In this document: piece by piece, positions 8,191 through 16,362 of the stretch
Layout of the letters: the number at the start of each line of letters is the position of its first letter
Position numbering within the stretch: the stretch's first letter is position 1
Assembly: GCF_031882575.1 (NCBI RefSeq)
Contig: NZ_CP134772.1
Coordinates: forward strand, 4,235,001 to 4,299,000
Length of the DNA stretch: 64,000 bases
DNA from: Pseudomonas sp. VD-NE ins
GTDB lineage: Bacteria > Pseudomonadota > Gammaproteobacteria > Pseudomonadales > Pseudomonadaceae
Direction: 5' to 3'
Position numbers and translations under genes: made by a program
Notes under the pieces: generated by a model
What the model was told of the DNA's origin: nothing
Seen by the model: the letters and a program-made list of their open reading frames with translations, nothing else
Databases searched by the model: none

Positions 8191-8216
8191 GGAATAACCT
8201 CCAACGGCGGGCGTCT
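8191..8216 (+). promoter_or_regulatory. ECF-type promoter of sigma factor operon (autoregulation)
   Basis: GGAATAA (8191-8197) and CGTCT (8212-8216) are separated by 14 bp, ending 34 bp before the ECF sigma start codon. It shares the extended GTGGAATAA element with the divergent promoter, as expected if the sigma factor transcribes both its own operon and the peroxidase operon. Confidence 0.75.
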
Positions 8217-8250
8217 CCCTAGTCCACAGCGTAGTGACTAGCAGAAATTC

Positions 8251-8757
8251 ATGAGCGAATTCGACGAACAGTTGAGAGAAATCATTCCCAGATTGCGCCG
8301 CTTTGCCGTGTCACTGACACGCAACAGCAGCAGCGCCGACGATCTGGTGCAGGCCAGCCTGGAGCGGGCGCTGTCGAGTTGGGGCGACAAACGCGCCGAC
8401 GGCGACTTGCGTGCCTGGCTTTTTGCGATCCTGTATCGGCAGTTTCTCGACGCCCATCGTCGCTCCCGACGCTATGCGCGCATGCTCGAATTCTTCACCG
8501 GTCGCGACGATGCCGAACCCTCGGCGGAGCGCACGGTGATCGCCCAGTCGACCCTGCAAGCCTTCGATCGCCTACCCACCGAACAGCGTGCCCTGCTGCT
8601 GATGGTCTCGGTGGAAGGCCTTTCCTATAAAGAGGTCGCCGAGATTCTCGGCGCCCCGATCGGCACCGTGATGTCGCGCCTGTCCCGCGCCCGCCAGGCC
8701 TTGCGCCAACTCAGCGACGGCGAAATCAGCAGCCCTTCTTTGCGGATACTCAAATGA
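8251..8757 (+). CDS. ECF sigma factor (RpoE-type)
   Basis: This 168-residue protein has sigma region 2 at about residues 10-75 (DDLVQASLERALSSWG, then DLRAWLFAILYRQFLDAHR) and region 4 at 105-155 (LPTEQRALLLMVSVEGLSY, EVAEILGAPIGTVMSRLSRA), with no other domains. It directs RNA polymerase to GGAATAA/CGTCT-type promoters, judging by the matched pair in front of it and of the divergent peroxidase operon. Its stop overlaps the start of the anti-sigma gene (ATGA), so the two are translated in step. The inducing signal is probably oxidative (peroxide or singlet oxygen), inferred from the regulated genes. Confidence 0.9.
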   Translation: MSEFDEQLREIIPRLRRFAVSLTRNSSSADDLVQASLERALSSWGDKRADGDLRAWLFAILYRQFLDAHRRSRRYARMLEFFTGRDDAEPSAERTVIAQSTLQAFDRLPTEQRALLLMVSVEGLSYKEVAEILGAPIGTVMSRLSRARQALRQLSDGEISSPSLRILK

Positions 8758-9509
8758 TCAGCCTGCCTCCCAACGAGCGTGATTTGCACGCCTATGTCGA
8801 CCACCAACTCAGCGACGCCGACCGGCGTGTGCTGGAGACCTGGCTGGCCAATCACCCGGACGAAGCGGCGCAGGTGCGTGCTTGGCAACAGGATGCCCAG
8901 CAACTGCGCGCGGCACTCAGCGGCGCGTTGCAGCAACCGGCCAATCCAGCGCTCGATCCAGCCATGATTCGCCAGAGCCGCCAACGCCAGACACGGCGTC
9001 ATCTGGCCAGTGCCGCGGTGTTATTGATCGCGGTCAGCGTCGGCGGCTTCAGTGGCTGGCAGGCCCGGGAAATGACCCTAGTGCGCTCGACCATGCTGCC
9101 GATGACCGACGCTTTACAGGCTTATCGCTTGATTGCCCAGCAAGGCATGCTGCCAGCCGATTACAAGGTCGACAGTGACGGTGACATGCAGCGCTGGCTC
9201 GACCGCTACTTCACCCGGGCAAGTCGCTTGCCCAATCTGAAGGCCGCCGGTTTCGAACCGGTCAGCGGACGCCTGCTCAGCACCGACGAAGGTCCGGCAG
9301 CGATGGTCATGTACGAGGATGGCAGCGGACACAAGGTGAGTTTCTACGTGCGCCCGCCGGGACCGAAGAACACCTTTTTGCCAAGGGGAAGCCGCAGTGA
9401 TGGCGACTTGCAGGCCGAATACTGGTCGGGTGGCGGCTACAACTATGCGATGGTCAGCCCGGTCGATACGCCAGCGGCGCAACAGCTCAAGCAATCGCTG
9501 CAATTCTGA
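8754..9509 (+). CDS. Membrane-bound anti-sigma factor
   Basis: The 251-residue protein has an N-terminal cytoplasmic domain (about 1-75, with LHAYVDHQLSDADRRVLETW as in anti-sigma domains), a single membrane helix (about 84-101, HLASAAVLLIAVSVGGFSG) and a periplasmic C-terminal domain of about 150 residues. It should bind and hold the ECF sigma factor encoded just upstream until an envelope signal releases it. The classical zinc-binding HxxxCxxC motif is absent, so this is not a redox zinc-type (ZAS) anti-sigma factor. Start and stop overlap of the two genes supports one functional unit. Confidence 0.87.
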   Translation: MISLPPNERDLHAYVDHQLSDADRRVLETWLANHPDEAAQVRAWQQDAQQLRAALSGALQQPANPALDPAMIRQSRQRQTRRHLASAAVLLIAVSVGGFSGWQAREMTLVRSTMLPMTDALQAYRLIAQQGMLPADYKVDSDGDMQRWLDRYFTRASRLPNLKAAGFEPVSGRLLSTDEGPAAMVMYEDGSGHKVSFYVRPPGPKNTFLPRGSRSDGDLQAEYWSGGGYNYAMVSPVDTPAAQQLKQSLQF

Positions 9510-9526
9510 AAACACCGCTGTTCTAT

Positions 9527-9617
9527 GTAGGAGCTGCGGCACGCTGCGATCTTTTGATCTTGTTCTTAAGGGCAAGATCAAAAGATCGCAACCTCGTTTC
9601 ACTCGACAGCTCCTACA
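9527..9617. repeat. Inverted repeat element with TGTAGGAGCTGC ends
   Basis: The arms TGTAGGAGCTG and CAGCTCCTACA flank an inner inverted repeat (GATCTTTTGATCTTG and CAAGATCAAAAGATC). A close relative is at 21469-21552. It lies between two convergent genes and could act as a bidirectional terminator. Confidence 0.75.
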
Positions 9618-9632
9618 AAGGATCGTGTCAGC

Positions 9633-10604
9633 TCAGAAACCTACGTCCAAAACTACATTGTCCAGATAAGTGCCCGCCGGCGGCGTGGTCTGGTCGGTGT
9701 AGATCTTCGCGTTGTAGTTGAAGATCTGACTGCCTGTGCCCAAGCCGTTACCCGGATTGACCTCGGCATCGGTACTCGCCCGCCGCGCCGTGCCGACACT
9801 GCCCCAGCGCGTGGTGCCGGCGCTTTTGAAAATGTCGTAAGCCAGATAATTGCTCCCGGAAATCATCCGTCGCCGCCCGCCGACACTCACCGCGTTCTGC
9901 CCGTCACTCAACCCCACGGTGTAGGCACTGCCCTTGGTGCAGGCCAAATTGATGGTTTGCCCGGTCACCGGCGTGAACGCACTGACCACCGGCGCGCTGC
10001 CGAACGCGATGTTCGGCGCAGTAATCGTGCAGTCATTGGACACCGTCATGTTCACCGTCAACGAGGTCGTGCCGCTGGCGATATCGCGCCCGAGGCAGAT
10101 GGCGCCGATGCCGATCCCGGAACAGTAATTCCAGTTCCAGAAAATGCTCAGGGTTTCGGTGTACACCCCGGCGGCGACGTTGCTGCCGATGGTTGTGCCG
10201 AGATACAGCGGCACGGTTTTCGGCGTTGTACCGTTGAGCAGGCCCAAGGCATCGATGATGCCGTTGCGCGCAAAGTCGTAGGCCGTGCCACGAGTCAGCG
10301 GGTAGCTGGTGCTGTTGTTGGCGTAGACCGTGTAGTTGATGACATCGCCGGTCGGTCCGACCAGACCACTTTGAGTCGAAGAAACGGTGCCCCAGAAGTG
10401 GTCGTTGCTGGTCAGCAGGGACAGCAGCGAACCGGTGCAACTCAAACCCGCATTCAGTGTGGAACTGGGTTGCGACGTCGTGCGCACCGCGATCGAACTA
10501 AGCATACCGAACGCCGCCGGCGTGGTGCTGACCACCGAGCACGCAGCCTGCGCCGCCCCCGGCAGCATCAGCGCCAGCAACAGAAGCAAGCGTGCGCCGA
10601 TCAT
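9633..10604 (-). CDS. Tip adhesin-like two-domain spore coat U protein (CsuE/CupE6-like)
   Basis: The 323-residue secreted protein begins with signal peptide MIGARLLLLLALMLPGAAQA. Two spore-coat-U (SCPU) type domains follow: one starting CSVVSTTPAAFGMLSS, the second near residue 185 with NDCTITAPNIAFGSAP. It ends in the beta-strand LDNVVLDVGF typical of archaic pilus subunits. The two-domain architecture at the end of the operon is that of the tip adhesin CsuE in Acinetobacter, which binds surfaces. The ATG at 10604 overlaps the usher stop (ATGA); a longer reading frame to 10748 lies within the usher gene and is not used. Confidence 0.85.
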   Translation of the reverse strand: MIGARLLLLLALMLPGAAQAACSVVSTTPAAFGMLSSIAVRTTSQPSSTLNAGLSCTGSLLSLLTSNDHFWGTVSSTQSGLVGPTGDVINYTVYANNSTSYPLTRGTAYDFARNGIIDALGLLNGTTPKTVPLYLGTTIGSNVAAGVYTETLSIFWNWNYCSGIGIGAICLGRDIASGTTSLTVNMTVSNDCTITAPNIAFGSAPVVSAFTPVTGQTINLACTKGSAYTVGLSDGQNAVSVGGRRRMISGSNYLAYDIFKSAGTTRWGSVGTARRASTDAEVNPGNGLGTGSQIFNYNAKIYTDQTTPPAGTYLDNVVLDVGF

Positions 10605-12958
10605 TGACACACCAACGGGCCAATCAGCGGCACCTGGTCCTGATTCAGATCGACGCTGAACTGTGCCCGACAGGTCTTGCCGTCGGCCAGCGTGACCTGC
10701 AGCGAGTTCTGCGCCTGCAGGTTTTCCAGATACACCAGCCCATCCCAACCGACCACCGTCCGTGTGCCGCTCTGCTCATGCAGCACGCCCACGCCCAGCG
10801 GCAGTTCTCGCTGCTGCGCGTCGACCAGCACGATGCTCGCGGCAATCACCCGAGACAGCGGAAACTCCAGCAAATAGCCGCTGCCACGCCGCACAGCGAT
10901 GCGCTGTTCGACGTTGGGGCTGCGCACGTTGGCCGGCAGATTCAGTGGATCGATTTCATACTTGCCCCGGTAATAGGCGCTGCTCCACGGCACCAGCAGA
11001 TGACCGTTCTTGTCGGTCTGGCCGACCTGCTGGTTTTCGTAGCGCACCGGAATGTCGGCGAAACCATCGGTGCTGACCACTACGAACGCATCATCGATAC
11101 GGTTGGCGGCGAACACCTGACGGTCCATCCACACCAGCGAACCACTGGCATCGGCCCAACGGGTTTCGGCATCGGAAGTACCGTAGACACCGGCCTGCAA
11201 TTGCACCGATTGCAAACGCCAGGTGACGTCGGCCTGACGATAATCCGCCCCATCACCCTTGGCATAGCCCAGATTGAAACCCACGCCGCCCTCGGTCGGC
11301 ACCGCCCGACTGTAGTTGACCCGCTGCTGGCTCTGCCCGGTTTTACTGCGATCGCTGCTGATCGCCAGACTGCCGCGCAGATCGAACGGGACCACCAGTT
11401 GCGCCTGCACCGCCCAGTTGCTGTCGCCGATCTCGCGGTTGGCCGACAGGTAGAAACTGCTGTTGCGCCATAGCGGTTTGCTCCAACTGAGGTTGAGCAG
11501 CCGCGTGCGTGAATCGTCCGCCGCACGCACATCGAAATAGCCGGCACCGAGGCTGCCCCAGCGGTCGAGGTTGAGGCTCAGGGTCGCCTGTTCGCTGCGC
11601 CGGCTAAGGCTGATATAGGGGCTGTCGACCACGCTCAGGTCAGCGTATTGATCGTGGCGTTGCAGGCGTTGGTAGGAAAAGCTCAAACGCTGGTTGCTGT
11701 ACTGATAGCCAAGGCTGACCTGGTGACCGCCCTCGCCGTCGAAACGGCTTTGGCTCAACGCACTGTTGAGCACACCAAAGTTGCCGAGTTGCCAATTACC
11801 GCCAAGGCCGCCCAATGTCAGCGAATCGGCCGCTTCGGCATGGCTTTCCAGGGTGAAGCTGTCGCTGACGCCATACCGCAGGCTGCCGGAGGTGACACCC
11901 GGCCCATAGTTGAAATCCTTCAAACCGTAGTCGCGGCGCAGCGTACCGGCGGCCACGGAAAAGTCGCTCAAGCCTTTTTGCAGCAAGGTGCTGGTGACAT
12001 AAAACGGCACCGTGGTCGACACCTGCCGACCGAGCGCATCAGTGGTCACCACCACCGCTTCGCCCGCACCGTTGATGAACGGAATATTGGTCAGCGTATA
12101 AGGCCCTGGCTGCAAATCTGCGCTGCTGGATTTGTAGCCATTGATGAACAGATCCACCGAGGACGGCACCGCCGCTTCACCGGCAAATTGCGGCAATGGA
12201 TAGGTCACCAGATCCGGGCGTACCGCAAAGTCCCGAGAAAACTGCACGCCGCCCAGACGCACCGAACTGCTCCACGGCAACGCACCGCTGATCACGTCAC
12301 CGGCCTCGTAGGTGAGCATTCGCTCGTCATCGGAGTATCGCCACGTGGTGTCGTAGCGTAGATAACCGTTGTCCAGCGTGTTGAGCGAATCACCGGACAA
12401 GGTGCGCCGGTATTGCCCAGTGTTGGACAGCGTGCCCCAGCTGTCGAACAGCCGCACTTCGTTCCACGCCGCCAGATAAGTGCCGGCATCGTCGGTGTCG
12501 TTGAGGTACAGGTCATAGTTGAACAGCGCGCCGAAGCTGCTCAGCGCCGGCGTTCGCGGATAGCTCTGGCGATTGCCGATGAACTGTTCTGGCAGCCAGT
12601 CCGGCGGCACGTCCAGCAGCAAGCGTTGACCAACACTGTCGTAATCACTGTGCAGCCCCGCCAGGCTGTCGAGATCGACCTCGGCGCCGAGGCTGTCGGG
12701 CAACTTCATGCCGGTTTCGCGCAACGCGGTCGTCGGGACAAACAAGCGCCCGTCGCGCTGCTGCACCGCCACCACGCGTCCGGTATTCATCTGGTTGACC
12801 ACCAGTTCCAGAAACAACTGTGCATCACTGACGGCCTCCATGCCGCTGGGAGGCGGCGGCAGATCGCCGGCCCCGGATGGTTGAATGAACATCAGGCAAC
12901 ACGCGCCGGTGATGAGCCACAACGGACGCTGAATACGGCGAACCCGTCCTGGGTTCAT
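10601..12958 (-). CDS. Archaic (Csu/CupE-type) outer-membrane usher
   Basis: The 785-residue outer-membrane pore secretes and assembles the pilus. It has a signal peptide (RPLWLITGACCLMFIQPSGA), an N-terminal periplasmic domain (SDAQLFLELVVNQMNTGRVV), a central beta-barrel with plug (residues about 150-640), and C-terminal domains ending in FSVDLNQDQVPLIGPLVC. It corresponds to CsuD/CupE5. The ATG at 12958 has no ribosome site nearby, whereas a perfect AGGAGG (12994-12989) stands 9 nt before an in-frame ATT at 12979, seven codons upstream; translation may begin there. The adhesin gene follows with overlapping stop and start. Confidence 0.9.
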   Translation of the reverse strand: MNPGRVRRIQRPLWLITGACCLMFIQPSGAGDLPPPPSGMEAVSDAQLFLELVVNQMNTGRVVAVQQRDGRLFVPTTALRETGMKLPDSLGAEVDLDSLAGLHSDYDSVGQRLLLDVPPDWLPEQFIGNRQSYPRTPALSSFGALFNYDLYLNDTDDAGTYLAAWNEVRLFDSWGTLSNTGQYRRTLSGDSLNTLDNGYLRYDTTWRYSDDERMLTYEAGDVISGALPWSSSVRLGGVQFSRDFAVRPDLVTYPLPQFAGEAAVPSSVDLFINGYKSSSADLQPGPYTLTNIPFINGAGEAVVVTTDALGRQVSTTVPFYVTSTLLQKGLSDFSVAAGTLRRDYGLKDFNYGPGVTSGSLRYGVSDSFTLESHAEAADSLTLGGLGGNWQLGNFGVLNSALSQSRFDGEGGHQVSLGYQYSNQRLSFSYQRLQRHDQYADLSVVDSPYISLSRRSEQATLSLNLDRWGSLGAGYFDVRAADDSRTRLLNLSWSKPLWRNSSFYLSANREIGDSNWAVQAQLVVPFDLRGSLAISSDRSKTGQSQQRVNYSRAVPTEGGVGFNLGYAKGDGADYRQADVTWRLQSVQLQAGVYGTSDAETRWADASGSLVWMDRQVFAANRIDDAFVVVSTDGFADIPVRYENQQVGQTDKNGHLLVPWSSAYYRGKYEIDPLNLPANVRSPNVEQRIAVRRGSGYLLEFPLSRVIAASIVLVDAQQRELPLGVGVLHEQSGTRTVVGWDGLVYLENLQAQNSLQVTLADGKTCRAQFSVDLNQDQVPLIGPLVCQ

Positions 12959-12976
12959 ACGCGTTTTACGCCCGTC

Positions 12977-12994
12977 AATGGACTCAATCCTCCT
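12977..12994 (-). promoter_or_regulatory. Strong ribosome-binding site with ATT as candidate start codon
   Basis: AGGAGG (12994-12989) is followed after 9 nt by ATT (12979-12977), in frame with the usher. The nearest ATG is 21 bp further on and has no ribosome site at normal distance. Confidence 0.5.
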
Positions 12995-13037
12995 GATACC
13001 GCTTGCGTCGACGCCAGATGCCCGCGCTACGACTCAT

Positions 13038-13826
13038 TCACTTGGCAGGTGTAATGCTCTGCACCTGCGGCGCGCCGTTCACTCGCACCTGCAACGCCGA
13101 ATCACCGGCCAACGGCCCCGGTGCCGGCCAGCGCATTACCGCGCCCGGCAGCACGTACCCAAGCAACCCTTCGGCCAGCGGTCTGCTCTGCCCGGCCTGT
13201 TTGATTGCCACGTCAGTCAGTCGCGCATGCACCGCACCCTGATTGCGCACTTCGACATAGGGCTTGCCGTCCACCGCCACCGTGCGCCAGCTCAACTGCG
13301 GCAGACCGACACCTTTGGGATCGCGCGCGCGGGTGCTGTCTTCTTTGCTCCACAGTCCGGCGCCATAGGCAAACAGCGGCACCGAGTAACGCATCTGGAA
13401 GCGGATCGCTGCGGCGGTTTTACCGCCGTCAGCGGTCGCGGGTTGCGCGGAGGGAATTTCGTCGATGATGATCCGGTAGGCCAGTTCCTGCCCCGGCGGC
13501 ACTTCCTTGGTCCGGGTCAGACGCACCAGTTGTTTCTGCCCCGGCTCGATTTTCGCCACCGGCGGGCTGCCGATCACGTCGCGTTGGTTCTGGTATTGCT
13601 CGGCGAAACCACTCTGGCTCCAGCCGAACACGCGGATTTGCAGATTGGCGGTTTCGCTGCCACGGTTTTCCAGCCACAGCGCACTGGCCTGTTGATCCGC
13701 CTCCAGCACCGGATCGATCGGCCAGATCAGCACCGAACTGGCGGCGTGAACGTGGCTTGCCCCAAGCATGACCAACGCCCACATCGCGCAACGCACAAGC
13801 GAGTGCCGTGACGTAACTGACCCCAT
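13038..13826 (-). CDS. Periplasmic pilus chaperone (CsuC/CupE4-like)
   Basis: The 262-residue protein has a signal peptide (VRCAMWALVMLGASHVHA) and two immunoglobulin-like domains of the PapD/FimC kind. The first contains SSVLIWPIDPVLEADQQASA and, towards its end, the RIIDEIP motif found before the F1-G1 region. It donates a beta-strand to pilin subunits in the periplasm and delivers them to the usher encoded next. A strong AAGGAG precedes the ATG. It follows four pilin genes, as in csu and cupE operons. Confidence 0.9.
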   Translation of the reverse strand: MGSVTSRHSLVRCAMWALVMLGASHVHAASSVLIWPIDPVLEADQQASALWLENRGSETANLQIRVFGWSQSGFAEQYQNQRDVIGSPPVAKIEPGQKQLVRLTRTKEVPPGQELAYRIIIDEIPSAQPATADGGKTAAAIRFQMRYSVPLFAYGAGLWSKEDSTRARDPKGVGLPQLSWRTVAVDGKPYVEVRNQGAVHARLTDVAIKQAGQSRPLAEGLLGYVLPGAVMRWPAPGPLAGDSALQVRVNGAPQVQSITPAK

Positions 13827-13859
13827 AAACCTGCTCCTTGTCGGCCATTCAACTTCGCC

Positions 13860-14360
13860 TTACCACGACAGTTGCACCTGCAACACGTCGCTGTACGTCC
13901 CCCCAGGCTGATTGCCCGGCAATTGCACCTGACCGTAAATCGGCAGGCTGATGTTGTTTGCATCGCTATACGCCACCGCCACACTCTGGCCGATGCCCAG
14001 GCTCTGGCTGTACGCCGCATCCCGAAACAGCGCATACGCCACCCGCGCGCTGCCGCTGTTGACCTGCATGTGCCGGCCGCTGCTGTTGTACTGGCCGCCA
14101 TCGACGCTCATGTTCAGCGTCACCCCCGGCGTGCATTGCAATTGCACTCCACCGGTCAGCGCGACCTGCACGGTGCCGGTGGCCAATGCCGAACGCGAAC
14201 CGAAATTCAGCCCGCCATAGTTCGACACCCCGCCCACCACCAGACACCCGGCAGTCACCGTGGCGCTGACCTGAAAGCTCTGGCTCGTCGCTGCTGTCAG
14301 CGGCAGCGGTGCACTGCCGGCACAGAGCAGGAGCAGCGCGGCACAGCCATGGCGGCGCAT
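13860..14360 (-). CDS. Pilin subunit, spore coat U domain (fourth in operon)
   Basis: The 166-residue exported protein has signal peptide MRRHGCAALLLLCAGSAPL and an SCPU domain: ATVTAGCLVVGGVSNYG at the N-terminal part, GLNFGSRSALATGTVQVAL in the middle and the closing strand GGTYSDVLQVQLSW. Such subunits polymerise by donor-strand exchange in archaic chaperone-usher pili. Its place directly before the chaperone suggests the minor subunit CsuB/CupE3. Only four bases separate it from the previous pilin gene. Confidence 0.85.
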   Translation of the reverse strand: MRRHGCAALLLLCAGSAPLPLTAATSQSFQVSATVTAGCLVVGGVSNYGGLNFGSRSALATGTVQVALTGGVQLQCTPGVTLNMSVDGGQYNSSGRHMQVNSGSARVAYALFRDAAYSQSLGIGQSVAVAYSDANNISLPIYGQVQLPGNQPGGTYSDVLQVQLSW

Positions 14361-14364
14361 GACA

Positions 14365-14901
14365 TCAGAACGTCAGTTCAACAGCGACGGTGTCGGTGTA
14401 CGTCCCCGCCGGCAGACCGGCCTTGCCCACCGCCTGACCGTAGATGTTCACCGTCTGCGCGACACCGGTGCTGGCGGCGAGATTGATCGTCCCGTCGATC
14501 GCCAGCAGTTGCGAGTGCCCGGCATCGGTGTACAAGTCGTACGGCACGTAATTGGCGACTCCGTCGTACAACGCTCGCGTGCCGCCCGGCGACATGCCGT
14601 CATGGGAGCCCGCGCGCACCTTGACCGTCGGCGTGGTGCCGCTGGAACAGAGAATCGACAACGCCCCGCCGCCACCGCCCAACACTTGACCGGTAGCGGT
14701 GGTGAACAGGCTGTTGGCGGTGCCGAAGTTCAACGCACCGAAGTTCAGCCCGGTGGAACCGCCAGCGCCGTTGACCTGACAACTGCTGATCAGAATCAGG
14801 CTGGAGGTGATCTGGCCGGTGACCGTGGTGGCAGCGTTGGCACTGGAAACCAGCGCCAGGCCAAGCAGCGACAAACCTATCCTTGATGCAAACGTACGCA
14901 T
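14365..14901 (-). CDS. Pilin subunit, spore coat U domain (third in operon)
   Basis: The 178-residue exported protein has a signal peptide (RIGLSLLGLALVSSANA) and an SCPU domain with ATTVTGQITSSLILISSCQV, the LNFGALNFGTANSL core, and a closing strand AGTYTDTVAVELTF. The TVTGQI start and SLILISSCQV strand resemble the major subunit encoded just upstream, so it may be a second copy of the shaft pilin that has diverged. It is 20 bp downstream of that gene. Confidence 0.85.
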   Translation of the reverse strand: MRTFASRIGLSLLGLALVSSANAATTVTGQITSSLILISSCQVNGAGGSTGLNFGALNFGTANSLFTTATGQVLGGGGGALSILCSSGTTPTVKVRAGSHDGMSPGGTRALYDGVANYVPYDLYTDAGHSQLLAIDGTINLAASTGVAQTVNIYGQAVGKAGLPAGTYTDTVAVELTF

Positions 14902-14921
14902 GGTGTCCGTCCTCTACGGGT

Positions 14922-15503
14922 TTACCAGTCGAGCGTCACCGTCAGGGTGTCGGTATAGACCCCTGCCGGCACCGCGCGGGTATTCGCCACCACCGAGCCA
15001 AATACCGGAATGGGTATCTGCGCAGCGCTGGTGACAGCGAAATTGTGTTGCTGGCCGATGCTGTAGCTCCGGACGCCGGAGGGATCGACGAACAGCTGAT
15101 AGGGAAGGGTCTGGCGGCCGTTGCTCAGGCGCCGGGTGTTGCCGTCACCGTGGGTGCCGCCGTCAATGGTGACGGTGAAACCGGTGACCGAAGGGTTGCA
15201 GGCGACATTGAGTTTACCGCTGCTGTCGCCATCCAGACTGGCCTTGATCGGCGCGTTCCAGGTGGGTCCCTGAAGGCCGAAATCGAGGGTACCGAAGGCG
15301 CTGACCGGGCTGTCGGGAGTGCTGGTGTTGGTGACTTCGCAGCCGGCAATCAGGATCAGCCGCGCATTGATCTGCCCGCTGACCGCCGCTTGCGCCTCGT
15401 CTGCGAGCAATGCCAGCGTACCTGCCGCCACCACCATCCAGTGTTTGCCTGTCATTGCGCCCGTCCCTGCTCCCTTCCCTGACTCATTCACCGCGTTCAT
15501 CAT
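14922..15503 (-). CDS. Probable major pilin, spore coat U domain (CsuA/B/CupE1-like)
   Basis: This 193-residue exported subunit reads, after the signal peptide, AVSGQINARLILIAGCEV, then FGTLDFGLQGPTWNAPIKAS and a closing strand AGVYTDTLTVTLDW. These match the layout of Acinetobacter CsuA/B (conserved FGTLNFG...TWN segment) better than the other three pilins do, so it is the best candidate for the shaft subunit. The ATG at 15503 has AAGGAAGG six bases upstream; this gives a rather long n-region to the signal peptide, and a start at 15455 is the alternative. It is second in the operon, whereas csuA/B is first in csu. Confidence 0.83.
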   Translation of the reverse strand: MMNAVNESGKGAGTGAMTGKHWMVVAAGTLALLADEAQAAVSGQINARLILIAGCEVTNTSTPDSPVSAFGTLDFGLQGPTWNAPIKASLDGDSSGKLNVACNPSVTGFTVTIDGGTHGDGNTRRLSNGRQTLPYQLFVDPSGVRSYSIGQQHNFAVTSAAQIPIPVFGSVVANTRAVPAGVYTDTLTVTLDW

Positions 15504-15553
15504 GGAACGCCTTCCTTGCACACCCGCGTCCACCGGGTGCTTTGAAACCGTGA

Positions 15554-16075
15554 TCACCAGGTGACCGTCACCTTGACCAGATCCGAGTAACGACTGACTT
15601 GTGGCACTTCGGCCAGCGGCTCGATCCGCGCGTACAACGGTAATTCCACGGTGCCGCTGTCCGGCACCCGCCCGCTGACCGGCACATCCACCACCAGCGG
15701 CACCCGTCGCGCCGCGTCCTGATACAAGCGGTACGGAATCGGTTTGCTACCGACCGAACCGGCCATGTAACGGACTTCGCCGACACCGCCATGCAAACCG
15801 CCATCGACACGCATCTGGTATGGCGTGTCCGGGTTGCACTCCAGCCGTGGCAGGCGTTGATTGGTCAACGCGGCCGCCAGTGGCCCGGCAGGGTCGTCAA
15901 GCCGTGCGGTGCTGCCAAAGTCGAGCACACCCAGTTGCTCGATGCCGGCATTACGCTGCTGGCCGACCAACTGGCAGCCGCGTTGCACATTGACGCGCAC
16001 TTCAACCTGAAGATCCGCCGCATAAACAGGTGCAGCGAGTACCCCCAGCAGGCCCATGACCACCCGTATATTCAC
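15554..16075 (-). CDS. Pilin subunit, spore coat U domain (first in operon)
   Basis: The 173-residue exported protein has signal peptide MNIRVVMGLLGVLAAPVYA and an SCPU domain with VEVRVNVQRGCQLVGQQ, the LGVLDFGSTARLDDPAG core and final strand RYSDLVKVTVTW. It is more divergent than the next two subunits and may be a minor or initiating pilin, despite leading the operon. The operon promoter must lie in the 16076-16360 interval shared with the divergent ATPase gene. In P. aeruginosa the related cupE genes are switched on by PprB; no such regulator is encoded nearby. Confidence 0.83.
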   Translation of the reverse strand: MNIRVVMGLLGVLAAPVYAADLQVEVRVNVQRGCQLVGQQRNAGIEQLGVLDFGSTARLDDPAGPLAAALTNQRLPRLECNPDTPYQMRVDGGLHGGVGEVRYMAGSVGSKPIPYRLYQDAARRVPLVVDVPVSGRVPDSGTVELPLYARIEPLAEVPQVSRYSDLVKVTVTW

Positions 16076-16362
16076 TGCGCCGTTCCTTGTCAGTGATCGC
16101 TGGCGACGTCGTTTCTGTGATTGAGGTTAGCAACGGTCGACGATTCCGCCAGTCGATTGGATCCAGGGTTCGCCCGGGATATGTTTCGAAAGGTTGGCAG
16201 CAGGTCGAGCCATGTCGCTAAAAATAGCTGTACGTGCGGCACATATTTGTTCAATAACCGCCCACTCTCGATGCATTGCGGTGGCTGGCCAAGTCGGCGT
16301 CTGGTTACACTACCTCGCCGCGCTCCCGGGAGCCGGTCCTGACGAACACGGAGACGCCCACA

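Noticed and set aside
9633..10748. Longer 371-codon version of the tip adhesin
   Set aside because: The extra residues lie inside the usher gene and precede a perfect signal peptide that starts at 10604.
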